DNA from: HyVt-560 sp964577195
GTDB taxonomy: Bacteria; Pseudomonadota; Gammaproteobacteria; UWMA-0217
Direction: 5' to 3'
DNA: 11,365 nt
Assembly: GCA_964577195.1 (NCBI GenBank)
Contig: CAZNYF010000094.1
Span: 1-11,365, forward strand
Positions 1 through 6,387 of the stretch are shown piece by piece. The notes below the pieces were generated by a model. That model saw only the letters and a program-made list of their open reading frames with translations. It did no database searches and was not told where the DNA came from. The position numbers were made by a program, and so were the translations under genes. Within the stretch, counting starts at the first letter, position 1. Each line of letters begins with the position of its first letter.

Positions 1-1
1 C

Positions 2-178
2 TGGTCAGTCAAACACAAACTCATGCAAACCATGATGGAAAGACAGCAAGAAAAACAGTTTCAGGGTTGTGTAGAAATGGATGATTTTATCTTGGAGCGC
101 TTTGAGCAATATCTGTACTGCTGGTCGCGTACTTCAGGAAAGTTGAGGCTTGGAAATGCCAGTGATAGGAAGCACTAA
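2..178 (+). pseudogene. IS1595-family transposase remnant (5' cut by window edge)
   Basis: An open frame runs in from the left edge and encodes 58 residues before TAA at 176-178. Its first 28 residues (WSVKHKLMQTMMERQQ, then GCVEMDD at 22-28) resemble the part of IS1595/ISXO2-type DDE transposases just before and including the first catalytic aspartate, where family members read like VKHKLMQ...ER...GRVE-DD. After that aspartate the family normally continues AYLGGE; here it reads FILERFEQYLYCW, with no match I recognise, and the frame ends 30 residues later. The catalytic remainder of the domain is absent, so this is a truncated, inactive copy. The break falls near position 86. No terminal inverted repeat is visible at the break. 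Its stop codon is directly followed by the ATG of the next gene. The family call comes from remembered motifs only; the tail may be non-transposase sequence. Confidence 0.6.
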
Positions 179-847
179 ATGAGCATGATCCGCATCTGTA
201 TGATATTTATGGTTATCAGCTGTAGCGCCTACGCGCTGCCAGCCAAAGAAGTGTCCGCGCCAGGTACAGGGGAGCCACTTAAAACAATCTGGTTAGTGGC
301 CCACGGCTGGCACGCTGGGATCGTGCTGCGACGTGCCGACATCCCGGACAATCTCTGGCCTGCATCTGCGGATTTTCCCTATGCACAGTATTTGGAGGTA
401 GGCTGGGGAGACAGGGATTACTATCAGACACCGGCTCCCCATCTGGGGGTTATCCTCAAGGCAGCCCTGTTACCTACTGACAGTGTGCTGCACATTGTCG
501 GATTTAATGATCCGGTATCAACCTATTTTCCCTACAGTGAGATCATCAGAATAGAACTCCTCACTGCTGATTTTATGCACCTTTCTCGTGCGATTGTGGA
601 AAGTTTCGCCACGGACGAGGTGGGTAAGGCCGTGCCACTGGGCGCAGGCCTCTACGGGAACAGCCGTTTCTACCTGTCCAGGGAGCGCTACCATCTGTTT
701 AATACCTGCAATGTCTGGAGTGCACGGATGCTGCGCACGGCCGGTCTACCAATCACTCCGGCTACCGCTATCAGGGTTGAAAGTCTCATGTCCCGGGCGC
801 GCAAGTTTGGTGTGGTGGTGCAAGCGGGGGCGGAATCTTCGCAATAG
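179..847 (+). CDS. DUF2459 (TIGR02117-like) exported protein of unknown function
   Basis: This 222-residue protein fits the DUF2459/TIGR02117 family, known as a conserved protein sometimes found near urease genes. No reaction is established. Visible family marks are HGWHAG at 42-47, EVGWGDRDYY at 73-82 and FNTCNVWSARML at 174-185. The N-terminus has one Arg and a hydrophobic run (residues 6-19). It could be cut after AYA (19), or the VISC at 12-15 could be a lipobox, making it a lipoprotein. The order, a His motif early and a Cys in NTCN late, resembles circularly permuted NlpC/P60 cysteine hydrolases; that link is inference. The start ATG touches the stop of the transposase remnant and has AGGAAG about 6 nt upstream, so this start is well supported. 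The next gene, a lipoprotein hydrolase, starts 50 nt downstream, so the two may be co-transcribed. Confidence 0.85.
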   Translation: MSMIRICMIFMVISCSAYALPAKEVSAPGTGEPLKTIWLVAHGWHAGIVLRRADIPDNLWPASADFPYAQYLEVGWGDRDYYQTPAPHLGVILKAALLPTDSVLHIVGFNDPVSTYFPYSEIIRIELLTADFMHLSRAIVESFATDEVGKAVPLGAGLYGNSRFYLSRERYHLFNTCNVWSARMLRTAGLPITPATAIRVESLMSRARKFGVVVQAGAESSQ

Positions 848-897
848 CGTCTGTGTTATGAGTAACTGTGAACTGAAATTGAGGCATAGCTGATCAA

Positions 898-1725
898 ATG
901 ATAAATCACATCATAAAAAACACGCTACTGCTGCTGGCTGGACTAGGTCTGTTGAATGGTTGCATGTATCTGCAACAGCCATCGATGGTCTTTTTTCCTT
1001 CCCCAACGCTGGTTCAGACACCAGCAGATTGGGGATTAGCCTATGAAGATGTTTTCTTTGACAGCAGGGATAGTCATGGCTTACATGGTTGGTACATCCC
1101 GCATCAGGGATCAAAGCAGACCCTGCTTTTTTTTCATGGTAATGCGGGCAATATCTCCCATCGGGGCGATTCCGTCGAGATTTTTCACCGACTGGGTCTG
1201 AATGTCTTTATCTTCGACTACCGGGGTTACGGCAAGAGTCAGGGCAAGCCGGATGAGCAAGGACTCTATAAAGGTGCCAGGGCAGCCTGGCGATATTTAA
1301 CCGATGAGCGAGGACTAAAACAGCAAGATATCATCTTGTTCGGACGCTCGCTTGGTGGTGTCATCGCGGCAGAACTGGCATCGGAGGTCGAGCCAAGTGG
1401 ACTGATTCTCGAATCCGCATTCAGCTCGGCAAAGGATATGGCCGGTGTGGTTTTCCCTGTTATTTCCCGATTGATTGTTCTCCGCTACGAATTCAACACC
1501 TTAGCTTACATCGGACGAGTAATATGCCCGATGCTGATACTGCACAGCCCCGACGATGAGATCATTCCGTTCAGACTCGGAGAGAAGGTATTTCAGGCCG
1601 CCAATGAGCCAAAATCCTTCTTCAGGATGAGGGGCAGCCACAATAATGGATTTATTATGAGCCAACCGGGGTACGAACGGGCGCTTGAAGTGTTTATCTC
1701 CGGATTAATCAAGAACTCCGCCTGA
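898..1725 (+). CDS. Lipoprotein alpha/beta hydrolase (BEM46/ABHD13-like)
   Basis: A 275-residue serine hydrolase of the alpha/beta fold, closest in pattern to the BEM46/ABHD13 group; its substrate is unknown. The N-terminus is a lipoprotein signal: a hydrophobic run from residue 9 and lipobox LNGC with the lipidated Cys at 22. The next residue is Met, not Asp, which by the usual Lol rule suggests the outer membrane. Fold marks in order: HGNAGN (80-85, oxyanion region), DYRGYGKSQG (107-116), nucleophile elbow GRSLGG with Ser151, acid Asp220 in SPDDEIIP, and His248 in GSHNNGF. The full catalytic set is present, so the enzyme is probably active, likely as an esterase or a lipid or peptide hydrolase facing the periplasm. 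A GAGG lies rather far (about 13 nt) before the ATG. It is unrelated to the pyrimidine genes downstream and separated from them by 311 nt. Confidence 0.88.
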   Translation: MINHIIKNTLLLLAGLGLLNGCMYLQQPSMVFFPSPTLVQTPADWGLAYEDVFFDSRDSHGLHGWYIPHQGSKQTLLFFHGNAGNISHRGDSVEIFHRLGLNVFIFDYRGYGKSQGKPDEQGLYKGARAAWRYLTDERGLKQQDIILFGRSLGGVIAAELASEVEPSGLILESAFSSAKDMAGVVFPVISRLIVLRYEFNTLAYIGRVICPMLILHSPDDEIIPFRLGEKVFQAANEPKSFFRMRGSHNNGFIMSQPGYERALEVFISGLIKNSA

Positions 1726-2036
1726 TTCGTTGAGTTTGCGATGAAATTTTATCCTGAGGCGTCGGCAAAAGAGTCAACCAGATCCACGCTCTCCCGGAAA
1801 ACTAAAGTGCTTCTTTATCTCATGCCTATCGGTAGAATTCAGTGAAACGCGCCCTCTCCACCAGGCTTTGGATTTATCTGACCCTCGTTCTCCCTACCAT
1901 CTAAAGATCTTCGCGGTTTACAGAAACGCGCGCTTTCTGAAGGCATTCTATTTTCTGTTACTTGTACGAATTTTATTCGTCATTTAAATGTATTGATTCG
2001 CTAGTTCAATTGATCACTATTAGTTAGACTGGTGAT
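1726..2036. other. Non-coding gap with overlapping alternative hairpins
   Basis: No convincing gene is seen here. A 34-codon frame starting at 1741 lacks a good ribosome site. Two small hairpins compete for the same bases. One pairs CGCG (1912-1915) and TTT (1917-1919) with AAA (1924-1926) and CGCG (1927-1930), with one bulged G. The other pairs CAGAAA (1921-1926) with TTTCTG (1934-1939). Neither is followed by a clear T run, so neither is a classic terminator. The 9-mer GAAACGCGC occurs twice (1844-1852 and 1923-1931). A short inverted repeat ACGAA/TTCGT surrounds 1967-1981. The promoter of the algH-pyr cluster should lie here, but I see no strong -35/-10 pair. Confidence 0.4.
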
Positions 2037-2597
2037 ATGAATTTCTCATTGGCCAATCAGTTTCTCATTGCGATGCCCGGGATGCAGGATCCTCTTTTTG
2101 CCAAGTCGGTTACCTTGATTTGTGAACATTCCGAAAAAGGGGCGCTTGGATTTGTCATTAACCAGCCGACGCAACTGACTGTCAGCGAACTACTCAGCCA
2201 GCAAAATATCAAGTTTGATCCTGAAATCGAGATTTCCGAATGGCCGCTTTATTCTGGCGGTCCGGTTGACCCTGAACGTGGATTCATTCTCCACAGCCCT
2301 GAAAAAAGCTGGGAAACCACCATGAAGATCGGTGACTCTTTCGGCATTACCTCATCTAAAGACATCATCGAAGATTCCGTCTCTGGACAAGGCCCGGATA
2401 AATCACTTTATATCCTCGGCTATTCAGGCTGGGAAGCCGGACAGCTTGAACAGGAAATTTCTGACAATGCCTGGCTAACAATACCTGCCGACCCCAATAT
2501 CATTTTCGATCTACCGGCGGAGCAACGCTGGCGATCTGCAGCCAGTGAAATTGGCGTTGATCTAGATTTAATCAACCTCGGCGTGGGCCACGCATAA
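2037..2597 (+). CDS. algH: YqgE/AlgH family protein
   Basis: This 186-residue protein matches the YqgE/AlgH family along its whole length (the E. coli protein is about 187 residues). The N-terminal block FLIAMPGMQDPLFAKSV followed by ICEH and GALGFVINQP is the family signature; further matches are YSGGPVDPERGFILHS in the middle and the SGWEAGQLEQEI-NAWL segment near the end. AlgH was first linked to alginate regulation in Pseudomonas, but its biochemical role is not settled. It is cytoplasmic, with no signal peptide or membrane segment. The ATG at 2037 is favoured because the protein then begins just before the conserved FLIAMP; only a weak GGTGA precedes it. It is the first gene of a close-packed set, with ruvX 12 nt downstream, the order seen in Pseudomonas. 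Confidence 0.95.
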   Translation: MNFSLANQFLIAMPGMQDPLFAKSVTLICEHSEKGALGFVINQPTQLTVSELLSQQNIKFDPEIEISEWPLYSGGPVDPERGFILHSPEKSWETTMKIGDSFGITSSKDIIEDSVSGQGPDKSLYILGYSGWEAGQLEQEISDNAWLTIPADPNIIFDLPAEQRWRSAASEIGVDLDLINLGVGHA

Positions 2598-2609
2598 GCC
2601 ATTACTGCG

Positions 2610-3035
2610 ATGATCGAAAAGCTCCTCGCCTTTGATTTCGGTCTGAAAAGAGTTGGCATTGGGCTGGGAATCACGGTGACTGGTACCGCCTCACCACTAC
2701 AGACAATCGCCTATTCCAATACTAAAGAACTGCTGCAAAGCATCGATTTACTGGTTGATGAATGGACGCCACAACTACTCCTGATCGGATTACCGAATCT
2801 CGATTCTGGTCTAGAGCACAGCCTCGAAAAACCAATCCAAAAATTTTCCAATCGACTCAAACATCGCTATCAACTACCAGTAGAATTCATCGACGAAAGC
2901 TTTAGCTCCCAACAAGCAGAGAATCGATTAAAACAAATGCGCCAATCGGGACGGCGAAAAAAAATCCAAAAATATGAGATTGATATGCAGGCAGCAGCGC
3001 TATTGGCGGAGCTGTGGATCGAACGCGCGATATGA
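2610..3035 (+). CDS. ruvX: RuvX/YqgF RNase H-fold nuclease
   Basis: A 141-residue member of the RuvX/YqgF family, which has an RNase H-like fold; E. coli YqgF is essential and tied to 16S rRNA 5' processing, and related proteins resolve Holliday junctions. The acidic residues expected for metal binding are present: Asp9 in AFDFGLKRVG, Asp95-Glu96 in the DESFSS block (family DERLST) and Asp125 in EIDMQAAA. One block is divergent: the usual GLP-nMDGtE segment reads GLPNLDSGLEH here, so the DG pair is lost. The C-terminal RRKKIQKYEID fits the family's basic stretch before the last Asp. The start at 2610 is the only ATG near the conserved first strand; no clear Shine-Dalgarno is seen, consistent with coupling to algH just upstream. 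Confidence 0.92.
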   Translation: MIEKLLAFDFGLKRVGIGLGITVTGTASPLQTIAYSNTKELLQSIDLLVDEWTPQLLLIGLPNLDSGLEHSLEKPIQKFSNRLKHRYQLPVEFIDESFSSQQAENRLKQMRQSGRRKKIQKYEIDMQAAALLAELWIERAI

Positions 3036-3070
3036 TATTTTTTTATCCTTCAAAATGATAAGCTACCGCT

Positions 3071-3577
3071 ATGCAACACGCTCTGTTTGATGCAGAAAAG
3101 CTGGTCAACCAGCTGGCATCCCAACTTTCCCAATATATCCGTGATAAAGAAATCACCTCGCCCGCCATGGTAGGAATCCACAGCGGCGGCGTCTGGGTTG
3201 CCAGCAAGCTCCATAAGGCTCTCAATCTGGAGCAACCGCTCGGACAGCTTGATATCACTTTTTACCGAGATGACTTTAGCCAAAAAGGGCTGCACCCTGA
3301 GGTCAAACCTTCAAGCCTGCCTTTTGAGGTCGATGGTCAAGACATCTTGCTGGTTGACGACGTACTACACACCGGTCGCACCATCCGCGCTGCAATGAAC
3401 GAACTGTTTGACTATGGTCGACCTGCAAGCATCCATCTGATTGTTTTAGTTGAAAGAAGTGGTCGAGAACTACCGATTGAGGCTAATATATATGGGCACA
3501 ACCTGACATTGGCACCGGGGCAGCACATTAAGCTCTCCGGACCCGATCCTCTAGCTTTGGAGTTACTGGAAGATTAG
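3071..3577 (+). CDS. pyrR: PyrR bifunctional regulator / uracil phosphoribosyltransferase
   Basis: A 168-residue type I phosphoribosyltransferase of the PyrR family. The PRPP-binding loop ILLVDDVLHTGRT lies at 92-104, preceded by VGIHSGGVWVA (34-44) and the PyrR-type DITFYRDDF segment (61-69), and followed by the VERSGRELPI block (127-136) typical of PyrR rather than of other uracil phosphoribosyltransferases. In Bacillus PyrR binds pyr mRNA and causes attenuation; in Pseudomonas it has been tied to control of pyr genes, by a mechanism less clear. I see no terminator/antiterminator leader with a PyrR loop between ruvX and pyrR (35 nt), nor between pyrR and pyrB (7 nt), so classic attenuation at this site is not supported. 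A T-run (3039-3045) follows ruvX, but only a poor stem precedes it. Confidence 0.95.
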   Translation: MQHALFDAEKLVNQLASQLSQYIRDKEITSPAMVGIHSGGVWVASKLHKALNLEQPLGQLDITFYRDDFSQKGLHPEVKPSSLPFEVDGQDILLVDDVLHTGRTIRAAMNELFDYGRPASIHLIVLVERSGRELPIEANIYGHNLTLAPGQHIKLSGPDPLALELLED

Positions 3578-3584
3578 CACAGCA

Positions 3585-4586
3585 ATGCAAGCGCGAACCG
3601 CACCGGCTCCCGGTCCACTACCGGCTTCGATGCAGCTCACCAAGGATGGGCGGCTTCAGCATTTTTTAACCATCGAAGGGCTCTCTGCACCGTTACTCAC
3701 TGAAATTCTTGATGTTGCTGAATCCTTCAACACCGTTGCTGCTCAGCCTGTCCGGAAAGTACCGCTGCTACGCGGCAAGACCATCTTCAATTTATTCTTC
3801 GAACCCAGCACCCGTACCCGCACCAGTTTCGAGCTCGCCGCCAAGCGGTTGTCTGCCGATGTTATGAACATGAACATCAGCACCTCCGCCACCACCAAGG
3901 GCGAAAGTTTGCTGGATACCCTGCGCAATCTTGAAGCCATGCACGCGGATATGTTTATCGTGCGGCATTCACAGAGCGGTGCCGCGCAACTCATCGCGCA
4001 ACACGTCGCACCTCACGTTAGCGTTCTCAATGCAGGCGACGGGCGGCACGCACATCCAACTCAAGCGATGCTGGATATTTTCACCATCCGCCAAAGAAAA
4101 GGAGACTTAAACAAACTCTCCGTTGCAATTGTCGGTGACATTTTACATTCACGCGTTGCGCGCTCTCAGATCCACGCATTGAATGTGCTCAACACCCGTG
4201 AAATTCGTGTTGTCGCCCCCAAAACCTTACTACCCAAAGATGTGGAACAACTCGGTGTACAGGTCTTTCATTCTCTTAATGATGGCATTCGCGATGTCGA
4301 TGTTGTGATCATGCTGCGGCTACAAAAAGAACGCATGGATGGCGCGCTACTCCCTAGCGAAAATGAATATTATCGTCTCTACGGACTCACCCAGGATCGA
4401 CTCGCTCACGCACACCCCGATGCGATGGTGATGCACCCCGGCCCGGCCAACCGAGGTGTAGAAATTGCCTCGGATGTTGCCGATGGCCCACAATCGGTAA
4501 TTCTCCAGCAAGTCAGCAACGGCGTAGCCATTCGCATGGCATTGATGTCGATGTGCATGAGTAGCAAGACTGGGGGTACGCAGTGA
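3585..4586 (+). CDS. pyrB: Aspartate carbamoyltransferase catalytic subunit
   Basis: PyrB joins carbamoyl phosphate and aspartate to form carbamoyl aspartate, the first committed step of pyrimidine synthesis. All active-site blocks are present: the STRTR carbamoyl-phosphate motif (75-79) in FFEPSTRTRTSFE, Lys105 in the TTKGES loop, VRHSQSGAA (126-134), HPTQ (157-160), VGDILHSRVARS (183-194), RLQKER (245-250) and MHPGPANRG (283-291). At 333 residues it is longer at the N-terminus than E. coli PyrB; the roughly 25 residues before the conserved core, rich in Pro and Ala, match the extended Pseudomonas-type enzyme, where the extension is known to matter for nucleotide effects and complex formation. 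An internal ATG at codon 16 could also be used. No pyrI regulatory chain follows. Its stop overlaps the pyrC' start (GTGA), implying translational coupling. Confidence 0.97.
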   Translation: MQARTAPAPGPLPASMQLTKDGRLQHFLTIEGLSAPLLTEILDVAESFNTVAAQPVRKVPLLRGKTIFNLFFEPSTRTRTSFELAAKRLSADVMNMNISTSATTKGESLLDTLRNLEAMHADMFIVRHSQSGAAQLIAQHVAPHVSVLNAGDGRHAHPTQAMLDIFTIRQRKGDLNKLSVAIVGDILHSRVARSQIHALNVLNTREIRVVAPKTLLPKDVEQLGVQVFHSLNDGIRDVDVVIMLRLQKERMDGALLPSENEYYRLYGLTQDRLAHAHPDAMVMHPGPANRGVEIASDVADGPQSVILQQVSNGVAIRMALMSMCMSSKTGGTQ

Positions 4587-5866
4587 AAATCACCATTGAG
4601 CAAGGCCGTATTATCGACCCCGCCAATGATTTTGATGCCACCAGCAACCTCTATATTGCGCACGGAGAAATTATTGGTATCGGTGATCAAGCGCCACAAG
4701 GATTTAGTCCACAACAAACCATTGACGCCCAAAACAAATGGATTGTCCCCGGGATAGTCGATCTCTGCGCCCGAGTGTGTGAACCAGGATTCGAATACAA
4801 AGCTGACATTGATTCTGAATCACTGGCCGCAGTGAGTGGTGGCGTCACCACACTTTGCAGCCCGCCGGATACCAACCCACCCATCCAGACACCTGCCGAC
4901 ATCGAATTTATCGTTCGCAGACAATCAGAAGTTGGCCTCACTCAAATTCGGGTTTTGGCAGCCATCACCCAGGGACTCCGGGGCGAACAACTCACCGACA
5001 TGGCGCATTTGCAAGAATCAGGCTGCGTGGGTGTGACCAACGTCTACCAGCCCTTTGCCAATGGCCGTGTTATCCGCCGGGCACTAGAATACGCAGCCGG
5101 ACTCGGGTTGACTGTCCACATTCATCCACAAGACTACGCACTGGCAGAAGGTGGCTGCGCCCATGAAGGCGCCGTTTCCACGCGACTTGGATTACCCGCC
5201 ATTCCAGAAGCAGCCGAGACTGCCGCCATCGGATTCTATCTACCACTGATAGAGCAGAGCGGCGTTAAGGCACACTTTTGCCGCCTCTCTACCGCCAAAG
5301 GCATGAACATGGTGCGCCGTGCGCGACATGATAAATTGAATATCACTGCCGACGTTTGTGTGCACCAACTGTTCCTCACCGAAATTGATATCTCGGATTT
5401 CAATTCGCTATGCCACACCCGCCCACCGCTCCGCAGCCAACGTGATCGAGATGCACTGCGTATGGCGCTGACTGAAGATGGTATTCAGGCAATTTGCTCA
5501 GATCATAATCCGCATGATTTGGAAGCAAAGTTGGCACCCTTTCCTGCAACCGAACCCGGTATCTCTTCAATTGAGACCCTACTCCCTCTGACACTGAGGT
5601 TGGTCGAAGAAGGTGTCATTTCATTACCTCGGGCAATTACACTGCTATCGAAAAACCCGGCTGAAATACTTGGCTTAAATGCCGGCAGCCTTGCTGTTGG
5701 GAAACCCGCAGACATCTGTGTGATTGATCCTCATCTCGAATGGGATTGTGACCCACAAAAAATGAATAGCCGAGGCAAGAATTCTCCTTTCGCGGGCTGG
5801 GCGTTAAAAGGTGCTGCGGTGGTGACATTGGTCAACGGAAAAATCGTACATACCAGAAAGTCGTGA
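4583..5866 (+). CDS. pyrC': Dihydroorotase-like PyrC' (probably inactive partner of PyrB)
   Basis: A 427-residue amidohydrolase-fold protein of the dihydroorotase family, starting with GTG inside the end of pyrB. Its key metal ligands are mostly missing. The DxHxH-type motif after PGIVDL reads C62-A63-R64, so both histidines are gone. The block that normally holds the SDDG aspartate reads VTNVYQP (151-157). The third-position histidine (HvSt block) reads HFCRLST with Arg234. His181 in HIHPQD and Asp307 in CSDHNPH remain. Pseudomonas has the same gene order and an inactive dihydroorotase that forms a dodecamer with PyrB, so a structural role is the likely call here. The downstream blocks EGAVSTRLGLP, KLAPFPATEPGISSIE and the C-terminal NGKIVH strand are intact, so the gene is under selection and not decaying. 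A catalytically active dihydroorotase should exist elsewhere. Confidence 0.93.
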   Translation: MKITIEQGRIIDPANDFDATSNLYIAHGEIIGIGDQAPQGFSPQQTIDAQNKWIVPGIVDLCARVCEPGFEYKADIDSESLAAVSGGVTTLCSPPDTNPPIQTPADIEFIVRRQSEVGLTQIRVLAAITQGLRGEQLTDMAHLQESGCVGVTNVYQPFANGRVIRRALEYAAGLGLTVHIHPQDYALAEGGCAHEGAVSTRLGLPAIPEAAETAAIGFYLPLIEQSGVKAHFCRLSTAKGMNMVRRARHDKLNITADVCVHQLFLTEIDISDFNSLCHTRPPLRSQRDRDALRMALTEDGIQAICSDHNPHDLEAKLAPFPATEPGISSIETLLPLTLRLVEEGVISLPRAITLLSKNPAEILGLNAGSLAVGKPADICVIDPHLEWDCDPQKMNSRGKNSPFAGWALKGAAVVTLVNGKIVHTRKS

Positions 5867-5889
5867 ATCAACGTCAATTTAACGACATA

Positions 5890-5919
5890 GAGCACAAATA
5901 AATCATTGTATTTTTGCTC
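5890..5919 (+). terminator. Hairpin after pyrC', possible weak terminator
   Basis: GAGCACAAATA (5890-5900) pairs with TATTTTTGCTC (5909-5919) at 10 of 11 positions around an 8-nt loop, 24 nt after the pyrC' stop. There is no T run after the stem and the stem is AT-rich, so intrinsic termination is doubtful; it may only act as an RNA 3' end structure. Confidence 0.25.
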
Positions 5920-5969
5920 CAGAATCGTAATATTAGTGATTGATAATTTACATCCATCAACATGCTGGT

Positions 5970-6143
5970 TAAGTAGTTTCCGTCCATAAACAAGGGTCGT
6001 AGCGAGAGCGGTTCAGGTACATAAGATTTTAACCACAAGATTAGGCGTTTAGTTATTTCTAAATAACAATAATCTTTGTGGTTAAAAGATTGCGTATCTG
6101 AATCGTTCGCAGTAGACATCTGTTTATGGATGGGAACTAAGTA
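5970..6143. mobile_element. MITE-like palindromic element with TAAGTA duplication
   Basis: A 162-bp near-palindrome at 5976-6137 sits between two copies of TAAGTA (5970-5975 and 6138-6143), which look like a target-site duplication. The left tip GTTTCCGTCCATAAACA and the reverse complement of the right tip, GTTCCCATCCATAAACA, match at 15 of 17 bases. Going inward the arms keep matching in patches (TTCAG-TAC, then TTTTAACCACAA at 6027-6038 against TTGTGGTTAAAA at 6075-6086, with GATTA next to each) and end in a centre stem GTTATTT-CT-AAATAAC (6052-6067). The left arm has GGCGTTTA near the centre that the right arm lacks, suggesting a small deletion. It encodes nothing credible; a minus-strand open frame over it is a by-product. 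This is the form of a non-autonomous element moved by a transposase acting on the tips. I cannot name the parent family. A tip-like sequence, CATCCATCAACA, also lies just outside at 5951-5962. Confidence 0.7.
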
Positions 6144-6162
6144 ATCACGGGCTATTAAAAAA

Positions 6163-6384
6163 ATGAATCTACCTCAAATACTGGCAGCTACGGCTGTGCT
6201 AATTCTCTCAACAACCTCTAGCTTCGCTGCAGAAGTGGATAACACCCAGCTGCTCAAAGACTGCAAACACGAAGCCGTCTCCGATGGCTTATCGGGTGCC
6301 GATGTTGATAGTTACGTGATTGAATGCGTTGAAGATTTTGAGGAAACGGATATCATCAATACCAAGCTTCTGCCAAAGCAGTAA
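6163..6384 (+). CDS. Small acidic exported protein, function unknown
   Basis: A 73-residue product with a clear signal peptide: hydrophobic residues 6-17, a Ser/Thr-rich stretch, then SFA with likely cleavage after Ala22. The mature part, about 51 residues, is acidic (many Asp and Glu) and has two cysteines, C34 and C55, spaced to allow one disulfide in the periplasm. I do not recognise a named family, though small secreted proteins with a paired D-C...E-C pattern are common in gammaproteobacteria. The ATG at 6163 is preceded by an A-rich run with no obvious Shine-Dalgarno. The MITE-like element ends 25 bp upstream, so the gene's promoter must lie in or across that element, or the gene must be read from the pyr cluster. 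It converges with mutT, with only 3 nt between the two stop codons. The signal peptide supports it being a real gene. Confidence 0.72.
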   Translation: MNLPQILAATAVLILSTTSSFAAEVDNTQLLKDCKHEAVSDGLSGADVDSYVIECVEDFEETDIINTKLLPKQ

Positions 6385-6387
6385 CCT

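Noticed and set aside
588..893. 101-codon open frame overlapping the DUF2459 gene
   Set aside because: Different-frame shadow of a gene with clear family motifs; the product is rich in Cys, Arg and Trp with no domain.
1741..1845. 34-codon open frame after the hydrolase gene
   Set aside because: Short, no good ribosome site, no recognisable motif.
3036..3070. Intrinsic terminator between ruvX and pyrR
   Set aside because: There is a T-run at 3039-3045 but only a 4-bp ATCG/CGAT stem before it, too weak to call.
5874..6119. 81-codon open frame on the minus strand
   Set aside because: It spans most of the palindromic element and its repeated LFMDGN / LMDVN pieces come from the tip sequence and its outside copy. 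No signal, domain or ribosome site supports it.
5867..6162. CRISPR array or tRNA gene
   Set aside because: The repeats here are inverted, not direct with spacers, and no cloverleaf could be formed from the sequence.
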